From the NCBI GenBank assembly GCA_032160945.1, contig JAVHTL010000186.1: DNA of 5,326 nucleotides; one strand, given 5' to 3'. Source of the stretch: Fervidibacter sp032160945. Its GTDB lineage: Bacteria; Armatimonadota; Fervidibacteria; Fervidibacterales; Fervidibacteraceae. The position numbers and the translations under genes were made by a program. Shown piece by piece: positions 1 through 5,326 of the stretch. Each line of letters starts with the position of its first letter. Position 1 is the stretch's first letter. The notes under the pieces are model-generated. The model saw nothing but the letters and a program-made list of their open reading frames with translations. It did no database searches and was not told the origin of the DNA.

Positions 1-1029
1 GAGGTCGTGCGGGAAATGCTCAGGGTCGCTCAAGTTGGCAAAGACGATGTCGTTTACGACCTTGGCTGCGGCGACGGACGGATTGTCATTGCTGCTGTCA
101 AGGATTTCGGCGCAAAGCGTGGGGTCGGCGTTGACATTGATCCTGAACGAATTCGCGAGAGCAATGAGAATGCGCAGAAGGCTGGCGTTACCGACCGAGT
201 GAAGTTTTTGCAGCAAGACTTGTTTGAGACCGAAGTTCGCGATGCAACTGTCGTCACCCTTTACTTGCTTCCGTCAATCAACATTCGTCTCCGCCCCAAG
301 TTGTTCCGAGAACTCCGTCCCGGCTCGCGAGTCGTCTCCCACGATTTTGACATGTGCGATGAATGTGAGGGGGAAGGTTCGGAAACTTGCATCAAAGGTT
401 GGCATCCTGACAAAGTTTTGCGGGTTCGCGGTCCTTACCGCGAGCACACCGTTTACTACTGGGTCATTCCCGCTGGCGTTGCTGGGACATGGCGGTGGAG
501 CGTTCAAACGCCGAGGGGAAAACGGGAGTATGTGATGACGCTAAGACAACGCTTCCAAAAAGTCGCTGGCACTGTTAGCGTTGGCGAACACGAAAGCACA
601 ATCACCAACGCCAAATTGGTTGGAACTCAGTTGAGTTTCACAGTGACTCCTGAAATCGGTGGACAGAAAGTAACAATGAAGTTTTCAGGGCGGGTCAATG
701 GTGACACAATAACAGGCACAGTTGACATTCAAGGTGGTCAATTCCCTGGCAAACGAGATTGGGTCGCAAAGCGGGACAAAGTGAACTTGGTGGGGACATG
801 GCAATGGAAAGGCGGAGCAATTAGGATTGAACAACGCAAGGGCGATTTGGTTGCAATTTACATCAGTGACGGCAAAGTAACTCCCATCAGTGACTTCTAT
901 GCTTTGGGAGCGGGAGTTCACTTCACCCTTGACCTAACACGAGGGGAAGTCTATGAAGGCGTTGTTAAGGACGACCAAATTGTCGGGACTGTAAACGGAA
1001 CAACCCGTTGGGAAGCCCGAAGGAAGTAG
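1..1029 (+). CDS. Class I SAM-dependent methyltransferase with duplicated C-terminal beta-rich domain (5' partial)
   Basis: The reading frame is open from base 1, and the first visible codons read E-V-V-R-E-M-L. The start therefore lies upstream of the window and the GTG at 7 is unlikely to be the real start. Numbering from that GTG, residues 16-25 carry the SAM-binding motif I (VYDLGCGDGR). An acidic motif follows at 41-45 (GVDID), the motif II region at 67-74 (FLQQDLFE), and the strand segments TVVTLYLLPSIN (81-92) and LRPGSRVVSHDFDM (103-116). This is a Rossmann-fold methyltransferase; its substrate cannot be read from sequence. A Cys/His-rich stretch (C117, C120, C128, H133) sits after the HDFDM motif. 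Residues 158-339 form a beta-rich tail of two related units, each opening with GTW(R/Q)W and closing with W-x-A-(K/R)-R. No signal peptide is visible, but the N-terminus is missing. The metallophosphoesterase gene follows 64 bp downstream on the same strand. The fold is confident and the substrate unknown. Confidence 0.88.
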   Translation, partial: EVVREMLRVAQVGKDDVVYDLGCGDGRIVIAAVKDFGAKRGVGVDIDPERIRESNENAQKAGVTDRVKFLQQDLFETEVRDATVVTLYLLPSINIRLRPKLFRELRPGSRVVSHDFDMCDECEGEGSETCIKGWHPDKVLRVRGPYREHTVYYWVIPAGVAGTWRWSVQTPRGKREYVMTLRQRFQKVAGTVSVGEHESTITNAKLVGTQLSFTVTPEIGGQKVTMKFSGRVNGDTITGTVDIQGGQFPGKRDWVAKRDKVNLVGTWQWKGGAIRIEQRKGDLVAIYISDGKVTPISDFYALGAGVHFTLDLTRGEVYEGVVKDDQIVGTVNGTTRWEARRK

Positions 1030-1080
1030 CAATGCAATTGCGAAAAGCGAAGATTTAACCCATGTTGACAAAAATGATGT

Positions 1081-1084
1081 GGAG
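1081..1084 (+). promoter_or_regulatory. Shine-Dalgarno deciding the metallophosphoesterase start
   Basis: GGAG lies 9 nt before the ATG at 1094. It falls inside the extension that would be coding if the in-frame GTG at 1079 were used, and that GTG has no purine-rich site at a suitable distance. This favours the shorter 288-residue product, which begins just before the hydrophobic anchor. Confidence 0.55.
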
Positions 1085-1093
1085 CGAGAGTCG

Positions 1094-1960
1094 ATGGGAA
1101 CATGGTTGGTCATTTTTATGCTCCTTCTCGCACTTAGCGCTTCCTATCTGGCGTGGAGAAGCATTTTGGTTGAACCACGAAGATTGGTCGTTGAACGCTA
1201 TTTGCTGAGATTAAGGCGATTGCCACCTTCGTTGGATGGTTTGACAATCGCTTTCTTAAGTGACTTCCACATCCAGCCAAACGGCTTTGGAGTTGATGTT
1301 GGTGAGCGCGCAGTGCTACTTGCTAACGAGTTCAACCCTGACATCGTTTTGCTTGGTGGCGATTTGGTTCATTGGTGTGAAGCAGTCCCGCATTTAATCC
1401 CGGTGCTGCGCCGATTGAAAAGCCGGTATGGGATATTCGCTGTGTTGGGCAATCACGACCACAACTGCCCTTGGAGAAAAAAAGAGCCAGCACCTTGGGG
1501 CGGGAAAACTTTCAGCGTTGACGAATGGCGAAAGGCACTTGAGCAAGCCAATGTCCACTTGCTGGTCAATGAAGCAACCAAGTTGGAAATAAACGGAGCA
1601 ACTTTTTGGCTTGTTGGTGTTGATGACGCTTACACAGGTCGCAGTGATTTGAAAAGCAGTTTGAAGGATTTGCCCGACGATGCTTTCGCCATCTTGATTT
1701 CTCATTCGCCCGACATCGTTGATGACCCAAACATTGAGCGGGTGGATTTAGTTTTAAGCGGTCACACTCACGGAGGTCAAGTTATGCTCCCCTTGCTTGG
1801 TCCATTCTTAGCACCTTGTCGCGATAAATTCCGCAGGGCACAAGGTTTGACAAAAATCGGCGAAACTTTCCTTTATGTTTCGCGGGGCATCTCCGCCGGT
1901 TTACCAGTGCGGTTCAGATGCCCACCAGAAGTCACCGTGCTCACCCTTAAGGCGATTTGA
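1094..1960 (+). CDS. Membrane-anchored calcineurin-like metallophosphoesterase (YkuE/YaeI type)
   Basis: This is a predicted metal-dependent phosphoesterase of the calcineurin-like superfamily. Numbering from the alternative GTG at 1079, the metal-ligand motifs appear in order: SDFH (D62, H64), GGDLV (D95), GNHD (N125, H126), SHSPD (H209) and GHTHGG (H229, H231). All expected ligands are present, so it should be active. The tail SRGISAGLPVRFRCPPEVTVLTL is typical of YkuE/YaeI-type proteins. An N-terminal hydrophobic segment (about residues 9-26) looks like an uncleaved membrane anchor. I chose ATG 1094 (288 aa) because GGAG at 1081-1084 lies 9 nt upstream of it, while GTG 1079 has no visible ribosome binding site. 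Relatives include Bacillus YkuE, E. coli YaeI and chlamydial LpxG (UDP-2,3-diacylglucosamine hydrolase). The envelope lipid role of LpxG is one possibility but is not shown here. It lies 64 bp after the methyltransferase gene and may share its transcript. Confidence 0.9.
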   Translation: MGTWLVIFMLLLALSASYLAWRSILVEPRRLVVERYLLRLRRLPPSLDGLTIAFLSDFHIQPNGFGVDVGERAVLLANEFNPDIVLLGGDLVHWCEAVPHLIPVLRRLKSRYGIFAVLGNHDHNCPWRKKEPAPWGGKTFSVDEWRKALEQANVHLLVNEATKLEINGATFWLVGVDDAYTGRSDLKSSLKDLPDDAFAILISHSPDIVDDPNIERVDLVLSGHTHGGQVMLPLLGPFLAPCRDKFRRAQGLTKIGETFLYVSRGISAGLPVRFRCPPEVTVLTLKAI

Positions 1961-2008
1961 CAAATGAAATATCGGAGGACGGGGCTTCTGCCGAGCCGAA
2001 AAATCTGG

Positions 2009-2087
2009 CAGGTAGTCAGATGGGCAAATGGGCATTAGGAAATTGAGCAGTAGGCAGGCTGGCAAATGGACAAGTCGGAAATTTAAA
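2009..2087. repeat. Degenerate tandem array of 7-8 bp units (consensus near CARATGGG)
   Basis: The stretch can be parsed into consecutive units that mostly begin with CA and end in purines: CAGGTAGT, CAGATGGG, CAAATGGG, CATTAGGA, AATTGAG, CAGTAGG, CAGGCTGG, CAAATGGA, CAAGTCGG, then AAATTTAAA. The best units (CAGATGGG, CAAATGGG, CAAATGGA) match closely, and the phase holds at 8 bp with two 7 bp units. The array fills the gap between the two converging gene ends and codes for nothing apparent. It resembles in style the short tandemly repeated sequences known from some cyanobacteria. No mechanism can be assigned from one copy. Confidence 0.6.
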
Positions 2088-2089
2088 CA

Positions 2090-2121
2090 TGCACGCCTAT
2101 ACGCTTGCACGCCTGCACGCG
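2090..2121. repeat. Four tandem octamers (consensus TGCACGCC)
   Basis: Four adjacent 8 bp units are seen: TGCACGCC (2090-2097), TATACGCT (2098-2105), TGCACGCC (2106-2113) and TGCACGCG (2114-2121). Units 1 and 3 are identical, unit 4 differs at one base and unit 2 at three. The period is the same as in the array just upstream, but the unit sequence differs. Confidence 0.7.
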
Positions 2122-2126
2122 AAACG

Positions 2127-2154
2127 CGCAACGCTCAAACTCGCAACGCTCAAA
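2127..2154. repeat. Two 13 bp direct repeats at 15 bp spacing, overlapping the hslU stop
   Basis: CGCAACGCTCAAA occurs at 2127-2139 and again, identically, at 2142-2154. The second copy contains the hslU stop codon (minus-strand TGA at 2152-2150) and the last base of the preceding Leu codon. The repeat block that starts near 2009 therefore reaches into the end of the gene. Confidence 0.75.
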
Positions 2155-3553
2155 GTATGTATCTGCTCAAGTCTCGGTCTTTAACTACGCCTTCAAGTTG
2201 TTTCTTGACATATTCGGCATCAATGACGATTGTTTCGCCTGCAAGTTCAGGGGCGCGGAAACTTATGTCCTCAAGCACCTTCTCCATGATTGTGTGCAAC
2301 CTGCGAGCACCAATGTTTTCGGTTTCCTCGTTAACCTTCTCGGCGTAATAGGCAATAGCCTCAATCGCGTCTTCGGTGAACTTGAGCGTCACGCCTTCAG
2401 TTGCCAGAAGCGCCGTGTATTGCTTGACGAGGGCGTTTTCTGGTTCAACTAAAATCCGCTTGAATTCCTCCTTAGTTAGCGGGTCAAGTTCAACTCTGAG
2501 GGGGAAGCGACCTTGCAACTCTGGAATGAGGTCAGAAGGTTTCGTCACATGAAAAGCGCCAGCAGCAATGAAGAGAATGTGATGGGTGTGAACTGGACCG
2601 TATCGGGTCATGACAGTGCTACCTTCAACGATGGGCAACAAGTCCCGTTGAACGCCCTCACGGGAAACATCGGGACCGTAACCCTTCTCACGACCAGCAA
2701 TTTTGTCCATCTCATCAATGAAGATGATGCCATCCTCTTCAGCGCGCCGAATTGCTTCTCGGACTACTTCATCGCGGTCAATGAGTTTTTGAGCCTCCTC
2801 TTGCATCAAGACTCGCCTTGCGTCTTTGACTTTCATCCTTCGTTTTCGTTTGCGTTTTGGAAACAGTGATCCGAGTATGTCTGCTGGGTCAAAGCCGACT
2901 TGCTCCATCCCTTGCGGACCAATCACATTGACATAAAGTTGTGGCGTTTGCTCTTCAACCTCAATCTCAACTTCCTCATCATCAAACTCGCCCGATTTCA
3001 TTCGCAGAAGGTAGTGACGGCGCAATCGTTCAATGCGTGAACTTTCCTCATCATCACCTTCACCTGAAGGTTCTTCAACTTCCCGTCCGAAGGGGAAAGG
3101 GATAGAAGCCCTTCTTCGGCGGCGAGGCGTTGGGACTAAGCCGAGGGCTTCAATCAAGCGCAAGTTTGCCAACTCTTCCGCTTGATATTCAACCTCCGCC
3201 ATCTTCTCTTGCTCAACCATCCTAACGGAAGCGTCAACCAAATCACGAACCATGCCATCAACATCGCGCCCAACATAACCGACTTCAGTGAACTTTGTTG
3301 CCTCAACTTTGACAAAAGGCGCTTTGACCAACCTTGCCAACCTGCGTGCAATCTCCGTTTTGCCCACACCTGTTGGTCCGATCATCAAGATGTTTTTGGG
3401 CGCAACTTCGTCCCTCAAATCCTCAGGCAGCATTTTGCGCCTATAGCGATTTCGCAACGCTATTGCGACAATACGCTTCGCCCGCTCCTGCCCGACGATG
3501 TATTTGTCCAACTCGGCGACAATTTGCTGGGGAGTAAGTTCCTGCCATTCCAT
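2150..3553 (-). CDS. hslU: HslU, ATPase and unfoldase subunit of the HslUV (ClpYQ) protease
   Basis: This AAA+ protein forms a cytoplasmic hexameric ring that unfolds substrates and feeds them to the HslV peptidase. It has 467 residues, slightly longer than E. coli HslU (about 443). Visible motifs are Walker A GPTGVGKT (59-66), pore loop GYVGRD (92-97), Walker B IIFIDE (276-281), PDVSREGVQRDLLP (294-307), the sensor 1 region ILFIAAGAFH (326-335), LQGRF with the arginine finger near R349, and sensor 2 in IGARRLH (R417). The intermediate (I) domain, about 108-265, carries an arginine run (144-148), an acidic segment (157-171) and a basic segment (233-243). The tail DLSRYIL (461-467) matches the conserved end that docks into HslV, so a functional partner is expected. 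hslV normally lies directly upstream, but here that position holds a DUF6263-like gene 98 bp away. Start ATG 3553 has GGTGAT 5 nt upstream. Identity is firm. Confidence 0.98.
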   Translation of the reverse strand: MEWQELTPQQIVAELDKYIVGQERAKRIVAIALRNRYRRKMLPEDLRDEVAPKNILMIGPTGVGKTEIARRLARLVKAPFVKVEATKFTEVGYVGRDVDGMVRDLVDASVRMVEQEKMAEVEYQAEELANLRLIEALGLVPTPRRRRRASIPFPFGREVEEPSGEGDDEESSRIERLRRHYLLRMKSGEFDDEEVEIEVEEQTPQLYVNVIGPQGMEQVGFDPADILGSLFPKRKRKRRMKVKDARRVLMQEEAQKLIDRDEVVREAIRRAEEDGIIFIDEMDKIAGREKGYGPDVSREGVQRDLLPIVEGSTVMTRYGPVHTHHILFIAAGAFHVTKPSDLIPELQGRFPLRVELDPLTKEEFKRILVEPENALVKQYTALLATEGVTLKFTEDAIEAIAYYAEKVNEETENIGARRLHTIMEKVLEDISFRAPELAGETIVIDAEYVKKQLEGVVKDRDLSRYIL

Positions 3554-3558
3554 CGGTC

Positions 3559-3564
3559 ATCACC
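3559..3564 (-). promoter_or_regulatory. Shine-Dalgarno of hslU
   Basis: GGTGAT ends 5 nt before the ATG and would pair with the UCACC part of the 16S rRNA 3' end. The DUF6263-like gene upstream uses the same core, spacing and following GAC, which supports both start choices. Confidence 0.6.
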
Positions 3565-3571
3565 GAAAAAA

Positions 3572-3577
3572 ATTGTA
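3572..3577 (-). promoter_or_regulatory. Possible -10 element (TACAAT) for hslU
   Basis: TACAAT on the minus strand matches the TATAAT consensus at five of six positions and lies in the 98 bp gap before hslU. No recognisable -35 box lies 16-18 bp further upstream, and the implied leader would be only about a dozen bases. It could be chance, and hslU may instead be read from the upstream gene's promoter. Confidence 0.2.
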
Positions 3578-3651
3578 AGGCAAAGTCACACCGTCCGTTC
3601 CTCAGCATTAGGCAGGACTTTTGACCAACATTCTTGTGGGTTAACTTGGCT

Positions 3652-4617
3652 TCAAAAAACCAAATGGTCTTGAATTTCGGCGGAAAGGCGGAAACTAAAA
3701 GGAATGGGCGAAGCATCCTTTTGCTGTGGTGTCACTGAACCTTCGCCATCTGCGCTGATTTTCCATGTTGAGCGTTGCGGGATACTGACCGAGAGCAGAA
3801 AAATGACTTCGCCTTGGGCTGAAAACGAACCGCGAGAGATTGCGACCTTAGGGTCTTTTTCGCTCCATCGCCTCAATGTCAAGTTTGCATCGCCTTTCGC
3901 CTCAGCCTTCACTTTTATCACAGCCTCGTCGCCCTTGATTTCCGCCAGAGTGCAAGTCACAGGCAAAAGGAGGGGTTCAGGAGTTTCAAAAGCCAAGATG
4001 GGAATTTTGTTCTCCCAACTTTGTCCGACCTTGATGGGTTTTTCTGGCAGTGATGCAGGAAGCAAAGTTTGTATAGTTGCTGTAACGATTGCGTTGACGA
4101 ATTGCGTATCAATTTCGGGCATAACCTTCTTGATGTCTTCGGGCAGTTGGAACGCTTTGATTTTGCCTTTCGGCGAGATAGTCAGGCTTGGCGTCAAAGT
4201 CATCAATTGCTGCAACTTCTTTCGGTCGGCTTCAGGTAACTTGGTGCTGTCAAAACTGAATGCTCCCCATGAGAACTTAACATCACCTTCAGGCGTAACT
4301 GTCAACTCAAACGGTTGTTCACCAGCGAAACCTTTGACCTCAGCCCCTTGAGGCTGAACGGTTATCACTCCATCGCCTTCCGATGTCACATTAGTGACCG
4401 TTACTTGCCACTGCGCCCGAAGCGAAAGGTCAAATTTGAAATTTGCTGGTTTGTTCGGAGAAAAGTGCGTTGGACCTTGCCATTCGCCACTGACCTTGCC
4501 CGTAACGATGCGAGTTGCTGAACCGCCATACACGAAATTGATGGAAAGTTGCGTCTCTTGCGACGCAGCAATAGTGACAGCGAATGTGACCAATAACGCT
4601 AACTGAGCGAAACGCAT
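3652..4617 (-). CDS. Secreted DUF6263-like protein of unknown function
   Basis: The 321-residue product starts with a short signal peptide: MRF, then a hydrophobic core to about residue 17, with likely cleavage near A18-S19-Q20. There is no lipobox cysteine and no later membrane segment, so it is probably exported as a soluble protein. The mature part is beta-rich and polar. Features that recall the DUF6263 family are the VTSEGDGVITVQ segment, FELTVTPEGDVKFSWG, the later TISPKGKIKAF, and LPEKPIKVGQSWENKIP in the middle, where family members usually have a VGdxW motif. The family has no known function and I see no catalytic motif. Start ATG 4617 is supported by an extended Shine-Dalgarno (GAGGTGAT, 5 nt away). 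hslU follows after 98 bp on the same strand; no functional link between the two is apparent. The family assignment is from memory and moderate; the gene itself is certain. Confidence 0.85.
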   Translation of the reverse strand: MRFAQLALLVTFAVTIAASQETQLSINFVYGGSATRIVTGKVSGEWQGPTHFSPNKPANFKFDLSLRAQWQVTVTNVTSEGDGVITVQPQGAEVKGFAGEQPFELTVTPEGDVKFSWGAFSFDSTKLPEADRKKLQQLMTLTPSLTISPKGKIKAFQLPEDIKKVMPEIDTQFVNAIVTATIQTLLPASLPEKPIKVGQSWENKIPILAFETPEPLLLPVTCTLAEIKGDEAVIKVKAEAKGDANLTLRRWSEKDPKVAISRGSFSAQGEVIFLLSVSIPQRSTWKISADGEGSVTPQQKDASPIPFSFRLSAEIQDHLVF

Positions 4618-4622
4618 TTGTC

Positions 4623-4630
4623 ATCACCTC
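4623..4630 (-). promoter_or_regulatory. Extended Shine-Dalgarno of the DUF6263-like gene
   Basis: GAGGTGAT lies 5 nt before ATG 4617. Its eight bases can pair with AUCACCUC near the 3' end of bacterial 16S rRNA. It is a longer match than the GGTGAT of hslU, with identical spacing, and suggests efficient initiation. Confidence 0.7.
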
Positions 4631-4728
4631 GCAAAGCAAATTTTCATTTCCACCAAGTGATACAACCACCATAAATTTTAGGTTGCAGTTGAAACACTTG
4701 ACTTCATGTTCGGTAGAGACATTTAGGG

Positions 4729-4746
4729 CGCAGGCTCTGCCCTGCG
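4729..4746. repeat. GC-rich inverted repeat between pheA and the DUF6263-like gene
   Basis: CGCAGG (4729-4734) and CCTGCG (4741-4746) form a perfect 6 bp stem around the loop CTCTGC. Neither strand has a T-run after the stem, so it is not a standard intrinsic terminator, although it lies where pheA transcription would have to end (about 120 bp past the stop). The rest of this 251 bp gap (4618-4868) shows no small gene and no convincing promoter hexamers. The element could be a member of a dispersed intergenic family. Confidence 0.45.
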
Positions 4747-4868
4747 TTGACCCTTCAATTTTGAATGCTCAACTTTTGCTCCCGAACATTAAACTTCTTG
4801 TGTGATAGCAGATTAATCGTTTCTCCCGTCGTCCATCCTCACAAGTATCCTGATTGAGGGCAAGTTGC

Positions 4869-5326
4869 TCACAACACCTCAACCGCTTCTGGATATGAGC
4901 CGAGGACTCGTAGGAACAAGCACTCTTTACCCAGTTCACTCAGAGCCGCTTGGACAGGTTCGTCTTGAATGTGCCCTTGGAAATCGGCGAAGAAGACATA
5001 CTCCCAAGGCGCGTGTCTGGCTGGACGGGAGGCGATCATTGTCAAATTGATGTTATGGCGTGCGAAGGCACTCAGTGCGTGATACAAAGTCCCGGGACGG
5101 TGAGGGACTGAAAAGGCGATTGTGGTTTTGTCAACCCCTGAAGGGGCTGTCAATCGCTTGCCCAAAACCCAAAACCTCGTGAGGTTGAAAGGCACATCTT
5201 GAATTCGTTCGGCAAGGACTTGAAGCCCATAAGCGTCAGCAGCCCTCTTCGGACCTATCGCGGCGGCGTCGTGTTCCTTAGATGCTTTCTCCGCACCTTC
5301 GGCAGTGCTTGAAACAGCGATCAGTT
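4869..5326 (-). CDS. pheA: Prephenate dehydratase, C-terminal half with ACT domain (5' partial)
   Basis: PheA converts prephenate to phenylpyruvate in phenylalanine synthesis, in the cytoplasm. The frame is open to the window edge. Upstream of the GTG at 5195 it reads LIAVSSTAEGAEKA, then AAAIGPKRAADAYGLQVLAERIQD, the end of the catalytic domain. The catalytic TRF motif follows (NLTRFWVLGK, TRF codons at 5180-5172). The GTG at 5195 is thus an internal Val codon, not a start. The regulatory ACT domain covers roughly TTIAFSVPHRPGTLYHAL to the end, including NINLTMIASRP and WEYVFFADFQGH. About 151 residues are visible out of a usual 275-290, so nearly half is outside the window. The conserved ESRP motif of the phenylalanine-binding site reads ASRP here (5033-5022), and GALV-type residues read GTLY. 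The sequence ends soon after the ACT domain, as in monofunctional enzymes; the N-terminal layout cannot be seen. Identity is firm. Confidence 0.95.
   Translation of the reverse strand, partial: LIAVSSTAEGAEKASKEHDAAAIGPKRAADAYGLQVLAERIQDVPFNLTRFWVLGKRLTAPSGVDKTTIAFSVPHRPGTLYHALSAFARHNINLTMIASRPARHAPWEYVFFADFQGHIQDEPVQAALSELGKECLFLRVLGSYPEAVEVL

Noticed and set aside
274..507. Open frame on the minus strand inside the methyltransferase gene (and similar ones at 54-257 and 685-921)
   Set aside because: They lie wholly antisense to a strongly supported gene and show no recognisable motifs.
1034..1041. Palindrome GCAATTGC just after the methyltransferase stop
   Set aside because: An 8 bp palindrome is too short to assign a role and is expected by chance at this scale.
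1065..1070. TTGACA as a -35 box for the metallophosphoesterase gene
   Set aside because: There is no -10-like hexamer 16-18 bp downstream; that position falls within the ribosome binding site and start region.
1394..1705. Minus-strand open frame within the metallophosphoesterase gene
   Set aside because: It is a shadow of the phosphoesterase frame, with low-complexity cysteine-rich translation and no family resemblance.
1980..2006. Candidate intrinsic terminator after the metallophosphoesterase gene
   Set aside because: The stem is only about 4 bp (GGCT/AGCC) and is followed by GAAAAAT rather than a T-run on the plus strand; on the minus strand the T-run precedes the stem.
2009..2154. CRISPR array
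   Set aside because: Units are 7-15 bp, adjacent and without unique spacers, which does not fit repeat-spacer structure.
2028..2452. Plus-strand open frames across the octamer repeats and the end of hslU
   Set aside because: Translation of the repeat block gives an arbitrary arginine- and alanine-rich peptide, and the remainder is antisense to hslU codons.
3704..4351. 215-codon plus-strand open frame opposite the DUF6263-like gene
   Set aside because: It is long but antisense. The minus-strand frame has a signal peptide, a strong ribosome binding site and family-like motifs, and the plus-strand translation has none.
4865..5050. Plus-strand open frame opposite pheA
   Set aside because: It is antisense to the clearly identified ACT domain.

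Overview
The window looks like ordinary bacterial chromosome with mixed base composition. It carries five protein genes, two of them cut by the window edges. The genes are a SAM-dependent methyltransferase with an added beta-rich tail (+, 5' end missing), a membrane-anchored metallophosphoesterase (+), the ATPase HslU (-), a secreted DUF6263-like protein (-) and the C-terminal half of prephenate dehydratase PheA (-, 5' end missing). Bacterial origin is supported by HslU, by a monofunctional-type PheA ending in an ACT domain, and by Shine-Dalgarno sequences. The methyltransferase architecture and the DUF6263-like protein recall planctomycete and armatimonadete-type genomes. The degenerate octamer repeats and protein style would fit a hot-spring Armatimonadota or Fervidibacter-like lineage, but that is only an impression.

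Layout: 1-1029 and 1094-1960 are co-directional and 64 bp apart, so they may be cotranscribed. They converge on hslU (3553 down to 2150). The 189 bp convergent gap (1961-2149) is filled mostly with short degenerate tandem repeats, which run into the hslU stop codon. Upstream of hslU, after 98 bp, is the DUF6263-like gene (4617 down to 3652). After a further 251 bp gap, which holds a GC-rich inverted repeat, comes pheA (5326 down to 4869). There is no stretch over 300 bp without a gene, and no tRNA, rRNA, CRISPR array, insertion sequence or phage gene was seen.

The genes do not form an obvious pathway: phenylalanine synthesis (PheA), protein quality control (HslU), envelope phosphoester hydrolysis (metallophosphoesterase) and two poorly characterised proteins. 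I see no convincing undescribed multi-gene system. Points worth a second look are the cysteine/histidine-rich insertion and the duplicated beta domain in the methyltransferase, the tandem octamer block, the E-to-A change in the PheA ESRP motif, and an hslU without hslV in its usual place.
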